Assembly (NCBI GenBank): GCA_937872325.1
Contig: CALMSN010000229.1
Coordinates: 1-35,554 of the forward strand
From: an uncultured Xanthobacter sp.
GTDB lineage: Bacteria > Pseudomonadota > Alphaproteobacteria > Rhizobiales > Xanthobacteraceae
Direction: 5' to 3'
Length of the DNA: 35,554 nucleotides
Made by a program: the position numbers and the translations under genes. Below are positions 15,625-23,449 of the stretch, in pieces (the first letter of the stretch is position 1; the number at the start of each line of letters is the position of its first letter). Below the pieces are notes generated by a model. It saw only the letters and a program-made list of their open reading frames with translations. It searched no databases and was not told where the DNA came from.

Positions 15625-16812
15625 TCAGGCCAGTGTTTCGATCGCCAGCGCGATGCCCTGGCCGCCGCCGATGCAGAGGGTAACGATGCCACGCTTGAGG
15701 CCGTCGCGCCGCATCGAATGGATGAGCCGCGTGGTCAGGATCGCCCCGCTCGCGCCGATGGGATGGCCATGGGCGATGGCCCCGCCTTCAACATTGACGA
15801 CCTCTTCGGCAAGGCCGAGCTCGCGGGTAACGGCGAGGGCGATCGCCGCGAAGGCCTCGTTGATTTCCACCCGCTCGACCTCCGCGATCGTCCAGCCCGC
15901 ACGCCCCAGCGCCTGGCGCACGGCTGGTACCGGACCGATGCCGAACATGCCTGGCTCCACCGCGCCGACGCCGAAGGCGACGAGCCGCGCCAGCGGCTCA
16001 AGGCCGTTCGCCGCGGCGAAATCGCGTTCGGCGAGGATCATCGCCGCGGCGCCGGTATTGAGACCGGGCGCGTTTCCGGCGGTGATGGTGCCGTCCTTAC
16101 GGAAGGCCGGCTTCAGCTTGGTGAGGGATTCGATCGTGGTGTCCGGCCGATTGTGCTCGTCGCGAGCGAAGATCTCCGGCCCCTTGCGGCCCTTGATTTC
16201 GACACCGACGATCTCGGCATCGAATTTTCCGGCGGCCTGCGCCTGGGAAAAGCGCTGTTGCGAGCGCGCCGCCCAACGGTCCTGATCCTCGCGGGAGACA
16301 CCACATTTGGTCACGAGGTCTTCGGTGTGCCAACCGGAATGCTCGCCCGAGAAGGCGTCGTTCAAGCCGTCGCGCAGCATGGAATCGTAGATCTGCGCAT
16401 CGCCCATGCGATAGCCCCAGCGCCCGCCGCTCATGAGGTAGGGCGCGGCGTCCATGTTCTCCATGCCGCCGGCGATCGCCGCATCGGCGAAGCCCAGCCA
16501 GATCTCCTGGGCGACCGAGGCAACGGCCTGGGCGCCGGAGCCGCAGACCCGGTTCACAGTCATGGCCGGCACCTCCACCGGTACGCCGCCATGGACGGCC
16601 GCCTGGCGGGCGGGGTTCATCTTGTTGCCGGCCTGGACCACATTGCCCATGATGAGGCTCGACAGCTTGGCTGCATCGAGGCCCGAGCGACGGAGCGTCT
16701 CGCGCACGACTGTCGCACCCAGCTCGGTCGCGGGGACCGCCTTCAGAGCGCCATTATAAGTGCCGATCGCCGTGCGCACCGGCGCGCAGATGACCACGTC
16801 TCGTTTCGTCAT
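15625..16812 (-). CDS. Acetyl-CoA acetyltransferase (thiolase)
   Basis: 395 residues, the standard length of a biosynthetic-type thiolase. The three catalytic motifs are complete: Cys90 in VNRVCGSGAQ, His in GGAIAHGHPIGASGA near 351, and the C-terminal Cys in VTLCIGGGQG. It condenses two acetyl-CoA or cleaves acetoacetyl-CoA. It follows the OsmC-like gene by 67 nt on the same strand and is the last gene of the arsR-permease-trx-osmC run. Its place in an arsenic operon is unusual; it may be an inserted or hitch-hiking metabolic gene. The exact acyl chain preference cannot be read from sequence. Confidence 0.92.
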   Translation of the reverse strand: MTKRDVVICAPVRTAIGTYNGALKAVPATELGATVVRETLRRSGLDAAKLSSLIMGNVVQAGNKMNPARQAAVHGGVPVEVPAMTVNRVCGSGAQAVASVAQEIWLGFADAAIAGGMENMDAAPYLMSGGRWGYRMGDAQIYDSMLRDGLNDAFSGEHSGWHTEDLVTKCGVSREDQDRWAARSQQRFSQAQAAGKFDAEIVGVEIKGRKGPEIFARDEHNRPDTTIESLTKLKPAFRKDGTITAGNAPGLNTGAAAMILAERDFAAANGLEPLARLVAFGVGAVEPGMFGIGPVPAVRQALGRAGWTIAEVERVEINEAFAAIALAVTRELGLAEEVVNVEGGAIAHGHPIGASGAILTTRLIHSMRRDGLKRGIVTLCIGGGQGIALAIETLA

Positions 16813-16879
16813 GGACTTGGCCTTTCATGGATAACGACAGATCGCATTCGCGCGGGTGCGCGCAGCGCCTTGATGCGCC

Positions 16880-17296
16880 TCATGCCTTCCTTCGGATCGT
16901 CCCGTCCAATCGGGTCGCTTCCGCCACGGTGTTCGAAATCGTGCCGTACTTGCGGACGTTGGTGTGGAGCAAAGCCAGGCGCTGCTCCGTCTCGTCCGTA
17001 TCGATGATCAGCTCGTAATCCACCGAGATGATCTTCGGCGGCGCGTCCTGCCGAACGGCGTGGAGCGTGACATCCACCCCGCGCAGCTCGAAATTCAGCA
17101 TCGGGGTCACCCGCTCGATGCCCTTGATCATGCAGGCCGCGATGGCGGCAAGGAACAGTTCCGCCGGGTTGAAAGCATCGGCGCGCCCGCCAATGTCGGT
17201 GTCGAGGGTGATCTCGGCCTCTTTGGTGCGGGCGAGGCTGCCGTGTACGTCGATGCGCGACGCGTGAACCTTGTATTCCAGCATGGCGGCGCTCAC
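16880..17296 (-). CDS. OsmC-family protein lacking the second redox cysteine
   Basis: 138 residues (GTG start at 17296, overlapping the thioredoxin stop by four bases; ATG 17284 also possible). The OsmC fold is recognised from LDTDIGGRADAFNPAELFLAAIAACMIKGIERV with Cys55. Classical OsmC/Ohr peroxidases have a second cysteine near CPVS; here the position reads KYGTISNTV, without cysteine. Such one-cysteine members are common but their chemistry is unclear. Co-transcription with a thioredoxin and an arsenical permease suggests a thiol-related or arsenic-thiol role, an inference only. Confidence 0.85.
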   Translation of the reverse strand: MSAAMLEYKVHASRIDVHGSLARTKEAEITLDTDIGGRADAFNPAELFLAAIAACMIKGIERVTPMLNFELRGVDVTLHAVRQDAPPKIISVDYELIIDTDETEQRLALLHTNVRKYGTISNTVAEATRLDGTIRRKA

Positions 17297-17529
17297 GCCG
17301 CGAGCCAGCGGGCGAGATCGTCCGGCTTCGGCAGGCCGCCGGCGTGCACCACCTTGCCGTCGATGACGATGCCCGGCGTCGAGGCGATGCCGTATCCGGC
17401 GATCACCGCATAGTCGGTGACCTTTTCCACCGTGACGTCGAGCCCGAGCTTGGCCGCCTCATCCCGCACCATCTGCGCCGTTGCCTCGCAGCGAGAGCAG
17501 CCGGGGCCCAGCACCTTCACGTCTTTCAT
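17293..17529 (-). CDS. Small thioredoxin-fold protein with CSRC site
   Basis: 78 residues from ATG 17529. It begins MKDVKVLGPGCSRCEATAQM, so the redox pair is Cys11-Ser-Arg-Cys14. The cis-proline is in IASTPGIVIDGKVVHAGGLP. This belongs to the short 'redox-active disulfide protein 2' type of thioredoxin, a family that often travels with the ArsP-type permease as here. It could reduce the permease's CSC site or the substrate. Confidence 0.88.
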   Translation of the reverse strand: MKDVKVLGPGCSRCEATAQMVRDEAAKLGLDVTVEKVTDYAVIAGYGIASTPGIVIDGKVVHAGGLPKPDDLARWLAA

Positions 17530-17548
17530 GGCTTTTGCCTTTCTTGTT

Positions 17549-18613
17549 TTAAGAAAACAGCGCGTTGAACAGGAAGCCCACGGCGAGGATGCCGATGCCG
17601 ACCACGCCCACAAACACGGCAATCAGCTTGAGGCTTAGGACTTTGCGCAGGATGATCATTTCCGGCAGCGACAGGGCGATGACCGCCATCATGAAGGCGA
17701 GCACGGTGCCCAGCGCTGCCCCCTTCGCCAGCAGGGCCTCGACCACCGGGATGATGCCCGCGGCATTGGAATACATGGGAATGCCCAGCAGCACCGCAGC
17801 CGGAACCGACCACCACGCATCCCGCCCCATGATGGAGGCGAGGAGATCTTCCGGCACATAGCCGTGGATGAAGGCGCCCGCTGCGATGCCGGCGATGATC
17901 CACATCCAGACCTTGCCGACGATGTCGCGCACCGCGTCGAGGCCGGCCCTGATGCGATCCACCAGCGTCATACCGTTTGGCGGCAGCTCGACCGGACTGG
18001 CACGCACGTTGCGCACCCAGTCTTCCAGCCAGCCCTCCAGGTGCAGGCGTCCGATGACCCAGCCGGCGATAATGGCGATGGAGAGGCCGAATGCCAGATA
18101 GGTGAGCGCCACCTTCCAGCCGACCAGCGCGAACAGGAGGCCCAGCGCCACCTCGTTGACCATGGGCGCGGCGATGAGGAAGGAGAAGGTGACGCCCAGG
18201 GGCACCCCGGCGGAGACGAAGCCGACGAACAGCGGCACCGCCGAGCAGGAGCAGAAGGGCGTGACGATGCCGAGGCCGGCGGCCGCAATGTTGCCGAGCC
18301 CCTCGCGTTTTCCAGCGAGCAGGGCGCGGGTGCGCTCGGCGGAGAAGAAGCTGCGCACCACGCCCATGGCGAAGACCACCAGCGTCAGCAGCATCAGCAC
18401 CTTGGGCGTGTCGTAGATGAAGAACGCGACCGCTTCAGCGAGATGGCTGCCTTGCTCCACCGGCAGGCGGGCCACTAGCCATTGGGAGAACGGCGCGAGC
18501 TGGGCATAGACCACGAACCAGAGGGCGATCGCCGCGGCCGTCACCGCCGCCCAGGTCAGTGACGATGCATCCCTCGGTGGCTTGCGCCCGGTCAATGACA
18601 GGTCGGCGCTCAT
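17549..18613 (-). CDS. arsP: ArsP-type permease (arsenical efflux)
   Basis: 354 residues from ATG 18613, with AGGAGAG before it. Eight or more hydrophobic segments, in two homologous halves. The family hallmark GIVTPFCSCSAVPLFVGFVSAGVPLG contains Cys121 and Cys123; the second half carries LGIPMYSNAAGIIPVVEALLAKGAALG and MAVIALSLPEMIILRKVL. ArsP_1 (PF03773) members include exporters of trivalent organoarsenicals, while others have unknown substrates. The start overlaps the arsR stop as ATGA, so the two are coupled. Confidence 0.85.
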   Translation of the reverse strand: MSADLSLTGRKPPRDASSLTWAAVTAAAIALWFVVYAQLAPFSQWLVARLPVEQGSHLAEAVAFFIYDTPKVLMLLTLVVFAMGVVRSFFSAERTRALLAGKREGLGNIAAAGLGIVTPFCSCSAVPLFVGFVSAGVPLGVTFSFLIAAPMVNEVALGLLFALVGWKVALTYLAFGLSIAIIAGWVIGRLHLEGWLEDWVRNVRASPVELPPNGMTLVDRIRAGLDAVRDIVGKVWMWIIAGIAAGAFIHGYVPEDLLASIMGRDAWWSVPAAVLLGIPMYSNAAGIIPVVEALLAKGAALGTVLAFMMAVIALSLPEMIILRKVLSLKLIAVFVGVVGIGILAVGFLFNALFS

Positions 18614-18909
18614 GCGGCTCTCCTGTTCGATGAAGCGTCCAGGGTGGTGAGGACAGCATTGATGATGGTTGCCTGCTCGGCCGGCAGTTCGGGATTGCGA
18701 CGGTAGCGCACCCATTGGGCGTCCCGCCGATCCACCACGACGCCAGCCTGCTTGAGCACCGCCATATGGCGCGACATGCGGGATTGGGTGACGCCGAGGA
18801 CGCGCACGAGTTCGCAGACGCAATGCTCGTGCCCATCCCACAGGAGGTGGACCGCCGCGAGGCGGGTGGGTTCGGCCAGGGCCGACAGAAGGGTGAGGGC
18901 GGACTGCAT
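18610..18909 (-). CDS. arsR: ArsR-family arsenite-responsive repressor
   Basis: 99 residues, winged-helix ArsR/SmtB fold. The sequence HCVCELVRVLGVTQSRMSRHMAVLKQAG has the CVC pair (Cys30, Cys32) at the start of the HTH, equivalent to the ELCVCDL arsenite site of the founding ArsR proteins. Binding of arsenite there releases the repressor. It is first gene of the arsR-permease-thioredoxin-osmC run and likely represses itself through the inverted repeat immediately upstream. Confidence 0.93.
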   Translation of the reverse strand: MQSALTLLSALAEPTRLAAVHLLWDGHEHCVCELVRVLGVTQSRMSRHMAVLKQAGVVVDRRDAQWVRYRRNPELPAEQATIINAVLTTLDASSNRRAA

Positions 18910-18925
18910 ACGCTTCTTTTACTTT

Positions 18926-18951
18926 AATGCGCATATGCGTTCAAGCGCATT
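18926..18951. promoter_or_regulatory. ArsR operator candidate
   Basis: AATGCGC (18926-18932), 12-nt spacer, GCGCATT (18945-18951). Nested in it is a second perfect palindrome, CGCATATGCG (18930-18939). It lies 17 nt upstream of the arsR start, with an AT-rich TATAAT-like stretch just beyond, so a bound repressor would block this promoter. Confidence 0.6.
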
Positions 18952-19074
18952 TTATAATTAGCTTGTCACTGGGAACGCAGGGCTTCTCGAAATCAGGGGG
19001 AATTGAACCCTCACCCTCGACCTCGGAGCGGATATCTATGCTGCGGCTCGAAATAGCAATTTGAGATGGTTGCG

Positions 19075-19088
19075 TGCCCCCGCAACCA
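19075..19088 (+). repeat. Orphan 3' end of initiator tRNA-Met: probable att site
   Basis: TGCCCCCGCAACCA equals the last 14 nt of alphaproteobacterial tRNA-fMet: the end of the T-stem, the acceptor strand CCCCGCA, discriminator A and CCA. The upstream sequence shows no anticodon arm or other tRNA part. An intact rho-independent terminator follows at once, as expected for the original chromosome downstream of the tRNA. This is the usual product at the distal end of an element integrated in a tRNA 3' end, which would place the element on the left (arsenic genes). I compared from memory, without a search. Confidence 0.65.
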
Positions 19089-19093
19089 AATTT

Positions 19094-19128
19094 AAGCCCG
19101 CCAAGTCAATGACTTGGCGGGCTTTTTT
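19094..19128 (+). terminator. Rho-independent terminator
   Basis: AAGCCCGCCAAGTCA (19094-19108) and its exact complement at 19110-19124 form a stem (realistically 12 bp with a TCAATGA loop) followed by a six-T run to 19128. It sits directly behind the tRNA-fMet 3' fragment, and no plus-strand gene is visible upstream of it, so it most likely belonged to that tRNA. Confidence 0.9.
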
Positions 19129-19339
19129 GTGTTCGAAAAAGCTTACCCCCTGGATCATGGCGCAATCGCAAGGGCGAGTATCTTTTGTAGCGCGCAAAAT
19201 CGAACTGCACTCCGCGCAGGATCAAACTGCAGTGACAACCCGTGCTTGAAACGCGCATTTAAAGCGCCTTGGCTGCCGCCGCCTGTTGCTTGCCGGCGTG
19301 CCCGCGTGGGGCGCCTCATCAGCGCCCCACCCCACTCAT
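19129..19339. other. Gene-free stretch right of the att site
   Basis: About 210 bp between the tRNA terminator and the DUF3800 stop. No protein or RNA gene is convincing; short frames have no family features. Confidence 0.4.
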
Positions 19340-20155
19340 CTAGGGCTTCTTAAACCAATAGCATTCAGCGCCACCAGGAGGGCCAAATGCTCGGAGGTGA
19401 GCCGGGTCATCCAAAACCGCCTTCACAAAATCAGACCCGAATTTCTGTGTATTGAAATATCTCCGGAATCCGAATGCGCAGGCATCGGCAACCTGAATCA
19501 TCGGGTCTGTCGCCTTTGGAATGAAGTGGATTGAGTTTCTCACCCGCTTAACAGTCATTTCCCCGTCTTGAACACAGTATCCAGCCTCTTTATCTTTTTT
19601 TGTCTCTCTGAGTTCGGATCTTGAGAAATTAATTACGTTATTCTGCAGGGTGGAAAGGGCCACATTCAGATTTCGGCGCATCTCAGGAATATCTTCTGCA
19701 ACGATGGAGGCTACCTCCGTGGGTGCTGCGTGCCGGCGGATGTTTCGATCGGCAACTCCCACGCAATTAAAGAACGCCATGAAGTGATCTGATTGAGCCG
19801 CTGACAGGCCATTCTTGGCAAGATTTCCGTCTGGCTTCCAATCGACGGCCCCTCGCCAATGCACTCCGACGCAGACTGCCATGCCGACCCTCTTAGGAAT
19901 GGACATCATAGAATAAAGAAGTTCGAGCCGGTTTGTTAGAGACCAACCCGCTTCTTGGTACTTTCTATCGCCTAAAACCTGTTTAGCGTGGAATCTAAAA
20001 CCATCTTGCAAGGAATGTGGCACGCTGCAAAGCGCCTCTTCCACAAGCTTATCTGCGACAACCAGATCGTGATCTGCGTCTGCAATGATACCCACCACAA
20101 CCGAGACAGGCTCTCGCGCAGAAGTGCCCGCTTCGTCCATAAAAATGTACCTCAC
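19340..20155 (-). CDS. DUF3800 domain protein
   Basis: 271 residues, GTG start at 20155 behind GGGGGGAGC. It opens RYIFMDEAG and ends with DPMIQVADACAFGFRRYF, the two acidic signatures of DUF3800, a family thought to have an RNase H-like fold. Function is unknown; members are frequent in genomic islands and near defence genes. The gene is visibly less GC-rich than its neighbours and stands alone next to the att-like site, so horizontal acquisition is likely. No partner gene is apparent. Confidence 0.8.
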   Translation of the reverse strand: MRYIFMDEAGTSAREPVSVVVGIIADADHDLVVADKLVEEALCSVPHSLQDGFRFHAKQVLGDRKYQEAGWSLTNRLELLYSMMSIPKRVGMAVCVGVHWRGAVDWKPDGNLAKNGLSAAQSDHFMAFFNCVGVADRNIRRHAAPTEVASIVAEDIPEMRRNLNVALSTLQNNVINFSRSELRETKKDKEAGYCVQDGEMTVKRVRNSIHFIPKATDPMIQVADACAFGFRRYFNTQKFGSDFVKAVLDDPAHLRAFGPPGGAECYWFKKP

Positions 20156-20483
20156 GCTCCCCCCTAAGTACGTTAGCCTGATGGTAGCAGCAGAATCGCG
20201 CCGGGTGAGCTCGGCGAGAATTTTATCTGCTCCTTGCTGAAATGCGCGACTGCGCTCTGCGTACCTCTAACGTGAGTGCACATCGAGCAGGCATAGGCGC
20301 CAACGATCCGCCGGAAGTGAATCTACATCCGGGGATGCCGGCCTCGGCGAAGCCGACCGGATCGGACGCGGCAGGACCAAGACAACAGCATGTGGCGGCG
20401 GAGTGTTGCAGAATGCTCATCCGCCGCCGTTGCTATTTATCCTTCACGATGCATCCGGAAGAAGCCTCAAAGGACGGCAAGTA
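20156..20483. other. 328-bp intergenic region, nothing recognised
   Basis: Between the DUF3800 start and the TctC stop. A small 5-bp triloop hairpin (20344-20356) is the only structure I see; no gene, T-run or repeat family is recognisable. Confidence 0.4.
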
Positions 20484-21467
20484 CTACTGCTTGGTCTTCT
20501 GGCTGGCGGCCCGAACGATCGGAACCCAAACCTCACGCTCCGCCTTGTAGAAAGCATCGACCTGGGCGGGGGTGAGCGGCGCGGGGACCTGCGTGCCGAG
20601 TTCCTGCAGCTTGTTCTTCATGGCCGGCGACTGGACGATGCCGTTCACGAGTTCGTTCACCTTCAGCACCACCTCATCGGGGGTGCCGGCAGGCAGCGCG
20701 ATCGAATTCCAGGTGCCGGCGGCGAAATCCTTCACCCCGGCTTCGCTGATGGTCGGCACGTTCGGCGCCTGCTCCAGCCGGCGCGGGGCCGCGACGCCGA
20801 GCGCGCGGACCTCACCGCCCGCAACATACGGCAGCGCAGTCACGGAGATGTCGAACACCCCGTCGATCCGCCCGGCGATCACGTCGCGCACAGCCTCGGG
20901 GCTGGAGGGAAACGCCAGATGCTCAAGCTTCACGCCAGCCTTGTCGGCGAAAACCAGCCCGAGGATGTTGGTGGTCGTCCCGGCCGGGCCGGAGCCGATG
21001 ATCACCTTGCCGGGCTGCGCCTTCGCGCGCTCGACGAATGAGGCTAGGTCCTTGGCCGGGTGGTCCTTGCCGACCAGCAGCACGCCCGGCGCGCTGTTGA
21101 TCAACGCCGCGCCGCGGATGGTCTTGGAGATGTCCACCGGCAGTTCGAAAAGCGCGAGGTTGTGCACGAGGTGGGAGGCGGTGCCGAACAGCCACGTATA
21201 GCCGTCCGCAGGCGCATTGCTGACCTCGACGGTCGCGCCCGTGCCCGACGCGGCGGCCAGGTTCTCGACGATCACCTTCTGCTTGGTCTTGGCCTCGATC
21301 TCAGCCGCGAGCACGCGGGCAATGACGTCCGCATTGCCGCCCGCCGCCGATCCGACGATGAGGCGGATGGGCTTCTCGGGCCATTCGGCGGCTGCGGCCG
21401 GGAAAGCCAGGGAAGCCAGGAGAGGCAAAGCAAAAGACGTTGCTATGAGGCTTCTTCTATTAATCAC
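20484..21467 (-). CDS. Tripartite tricarboxylate transporter binding protein (TctC/Bug family)
   Basis: 327 residues from a GTG at 21467 with GGAG upstream. A signal peptide (MINRRSLIATSFALPLLASL...) ends at AAA-AEW. The family opening WPEKPIRLIVGSAAGGNADVIARVLA and the two ligand loops VSNAPADGYTWLFGTASH and IIGSGPAGTTTNILG are present. Bug proteins bind carboxylates in the periplasm and deliver them to TctAB. It is divergent from tctB-tctA rather than in the same operon. The ligand cannot be inferred. Confidence 0.92.
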   Translation of the reverse strand: MINRRSLIATSFALPLLASLAFPAAAAEWPEKPIRLIVGSAAGGNADVIARVLAAEIEAKTKQKVIVENLAAASGTGATVEVSNAPADGYTWLFGTASHLVHNLALFELPVDISKTIRGAALINSAPGVLLVGKDHPAKDLASFVERAKAQPGKVIIGSGPAGTTTNILGLVFADKAGVKLEHLAFPSSPEAVRDVIAGRIDGVFDISVTALPYVAGGEVRALGVAAPRRLEQAPNVPTISEAGVKDFAAGTWNSIALPAGTPDEVVLKVNELVNGIVQSPAMKNKLQELGTQVPAPLTPAQVDAFYKAEREVWVPIVRAASQKTKQ

Positions 21468-21497
21468 TGCATTTCTCCCTGGAAAATTTATTTACAT

Positions 21498-21540
21498 AAT
21501 TTTATTGATGCATTAGTAGTAACCTAACGTCAATAAAATT
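21498..21540. promoter_or_regulatory. 11-bp inverted repeat in the tctC/tctBA divergent promoter
   Basis: AATTTTATTGA (21498-21508) and TCAATAAAATT (21530-21540) are exact complements separated by 21 nt, within an AT-rich 84-bp gap between the two start codons. Centre-to-centre spacing is 32 bp, about three helical turns, which suits cooperative binding by a regulator controlling both directions. No regulator gene is adjacent. Confidence 0.55.
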
Positions 21541-21551
21541 TAGAGGGCGGA

Positions 21552-21968
21552 ATGTATATTGGAATTATTATCACCGTAATGGGATTTATTGCGTCATTTC
21601 TGGCTTTTGATCAGCCGCGTTATGTGCCATCGGGGCAGCCCGGCCCCGGCCTTCTGGCTCAGATCCTCGCGGTGACGCTCACCTTGATCGGCCTGGCGCA
21701 TCTCGCGACGGCGCGGCGGAACACGGGTTTTTCAGGTCGGGGCACCCTACGGCCGGCGGCGATGCTGACTCTCTCGGTGGCGGCTTTCGCAGTGCTGCTC
21801 CGGCCCGCAGGCTTTCTCGTGGCGGCATCTTTGTGCGCCTTCGCCGCGACCCTTGCCGGGCACGGCACGCGGCCACTGGGGGCGGCGCTATATGGGGTCG
21901 CCGTCGCGGCGGCGAGCGCGCTGCTGTTCGCCGGCCTGCTCGGCCTGCCGCTCAGGCTCTGGCGATGA
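21552..21968 (+). CDS. Tripartite tricarboxylate transporter small membrane subunit (TctB)
   Basis: 138 residues with four hydrophobic segments (about 3-19, 35-52, 73-90, 100-130), the TctB pattern. ATG 21552 has AGAGGGCGG just upstream. The stop overlaps the next ATG as ATGA. It is the small integral subunit needed with TctA for sodium- or proton-driven uptake. Confidence 0.85.
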   Translation: MYIGIIITVMGFIASFLAFDQPRYVPSGQPGPGLLAQILAVTLTLIGLAHLATARRNTGFSGRGTLRPAAMLTLSVAAFAVLLRPAGFLVAASLCAFAATLAGHGTRPLGAALYGVAVAAASALLFAGLLGLPLRLWR

Positions 21969-23449
21969 CGACCATGCTGGACAGCCTCGTCACCGGCTTC
22001 ACGGTGGCGCTCGATCCGACCAATCTTCTGTTCTGCACGATCGGCGTGTCGCTCGGCACGCTCGTCGGCGTCCTCCCCGGCCTCGGGCCGGTGACGACCA
22101 TGGCGCTGCTGCTGCCCGCGGTGTTCCATCTTCCGGCCGAGGCGGCGCTGATGATGCTGTCCGGCATTTACTACGGGGCGCAGTACGGCTCCTCCACGAC
22201 CGCGATACTGCTTCGCATCCCCGGCGAGGCGTCCGGCGTCGTCACCATGCGCGACGGGCATGCGATGGCGCAGCAGGGAAGGGCCGGGCCGGCGCTCGGC
22301 ATCGCGGCGCTCGCCTCGCTGGTGGGAGGCTTGATCGCCGCCCCTGTGCTGGCGCTGCTGCTGCGTCCGCTGGCGAGCCTCGCCATCGCGTTCGGGCCGG
22401 CCGAAACCGCCGCCCTGGTGCTGCTCGGCGCGGCGGCGGCGGTCGCCATGTCGTCGGGGTCGCTGCTGACGGGCTGGGGCATGCTGATCGCCGGGGCGGT
22501 GCTCGGCCTGGTCGGCACCGACCTTGCCGGCGGGCTGCCGCGCTTCACGTTCGGGCTTCTCGAATTGTCGGGCGGCATAAGCTTCGCACCGCTTGCGGTC
22601 GGCATCTTCGGCTTCGCCGAACTGATCCGCGCCCTGACAACGGACACGGGCGCGCGGATCCGCGCCCACGGCAGCGTCTGGCCGAGCCGGGCGGATCTGC
22701 GCGACGGCAGCCTGCCGGCGCTGCGCGGCAGCCTCGTCGGCAGCCTGATCGGCATCGTGCCCGGCGGATCGACGCTGCTCGCCGCGTTGGCCGCCTACTC
22801 GCTGGAAAAGGGGATATCCGGTCGCAGGCTCGACTTCGGCAGCGGCGTCGTGGCCGGCGTGGCGGCGCCGGAGGCCGCCAACAATGCGGCGGCGCAAACG
22901 GCGTTCGCGCCGCTTCTCGCCTTCGGCCTGCCGTCGAACGCGATCATGGCGGTGATGGCCGGTGCGATGCTGATGATCGGCATCGCGCCAGGGCCGTCCG
23001 TGGTCGCGACGCGCCCGGAGATCATTCTTGGCCTCGTCGCATCGATGCTGATCGGCAATCTCATCCTGGTGGCTCTCAACCTGCCGCTGGTCGGGATCTG
23101 GACGGCGGTCCTGCGGATTCCCATGAAGTTGCTGGTCCCGCCGATCATGGTCGTCTGCTGTGTCGGCATCTGGTCGATCAACGGCAGCGTGTTCGACGTA
23201 TGGCTGCTGCTCGGCTTCGGCCTTGTGGGATGGCTGCTGCTCTGTGTGGATGTCGATCCGACCCCGCTGCTCCTCGGTTTCGTACTCGCCCCCATTTTCG
23301 AGGAGGCGGCGCGCCGGGCGCTGGTCCAGGCGTATGGCGACTGGTGGGTGTTCCTCAACCGGCCCTGGAGCGCGGGGCTTCTGGCTGCTGCGGTGCTGGC
23401 GACGCTGCTGGGCATTTGGCACGCCAATAGGAAAGGCCGTGCCACGTGA
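21965..23449 (+). CDS. Tripartite tricarboxylate transporter large permease (TctA)
   Basis: 494 residues from ATG 21965. About 11-12 membrane segments. TctA signatures are GVLPGLGPVTTMALLLP, GIYYGAQYGSSTTAILLRIPGE, GIVPGGSTLLAALAAYSLEK and APEAANNAAAQTAFAPLLAFGLPSNAIMA. It is the transport channel for the TctC-bound substrate. Coupled to tctB by a 4-nt overlap; no further gene follows on this strand before the IS remnant. Confidence 0.94.
   Translation: MTTMLDSLVTGFTVALDPTNLLFCTIGVSLGTLVGVLPGLGPVTTMALLLPAVFHLPAEAALMMLSGIYYGAQYGSSTTAILLRIPGEASGVVTMRDGHAMAQQGRAGPALGIAALASLVGGLIAAPVLALLLRPLASLAIAFGPAETAALVLLGAAAAVAMSSGSLLTGWGMLIAGAVLGLVGTDLAGGLPRFTFGLLELSGGISFAPLAVGIFGFAELIRALTTDTGARIRAHGSVWPSRADLRDGSLPALRGSLVGSLIGIVPGGSTLLAALAAYSLEKGISGRRLDFGSGVVAGVAAPEAANNAAAQTAFAPLLAFGLPSNAIMAVMAGAMLMIGIAPGPSVVATRPEIILGLVASMLIGNLILVALNLPLVGIWTAVLRIPMKLLVPPIMVVCCVGIWSINGSVFDVWLLLGFGLVGWLLLCVDVDPTPLLLGFVLAPIFEEAARRALVQAYGDWWVFLNRPWSAGLLAAAVLATLLGIWHANRKGRAT

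Noticed and set aside
18999..19009. Minus-strand GGTTCAATTCC, a perfect tRNA B-box/T-loop consensus
   Set aside because: Flanking bases give a T-stem with a mismatch and no acceptor stem, anticodon arm or CCA; treated as chance or a worn fragment, not a tRNA.
20344..20356. TCGGC-GAA-GCCGA hairpin downstream of tctC
   Set aside because: Only 5 bp with no T-run and about 130 bp from the stop; too weak to call a terminator.
21659..23422. A 587-codon minus-strand frame opposite tctBA
   Set aside because: Arg/Gln/His-rich antisense of membrane protein genes, no recognisable domain.
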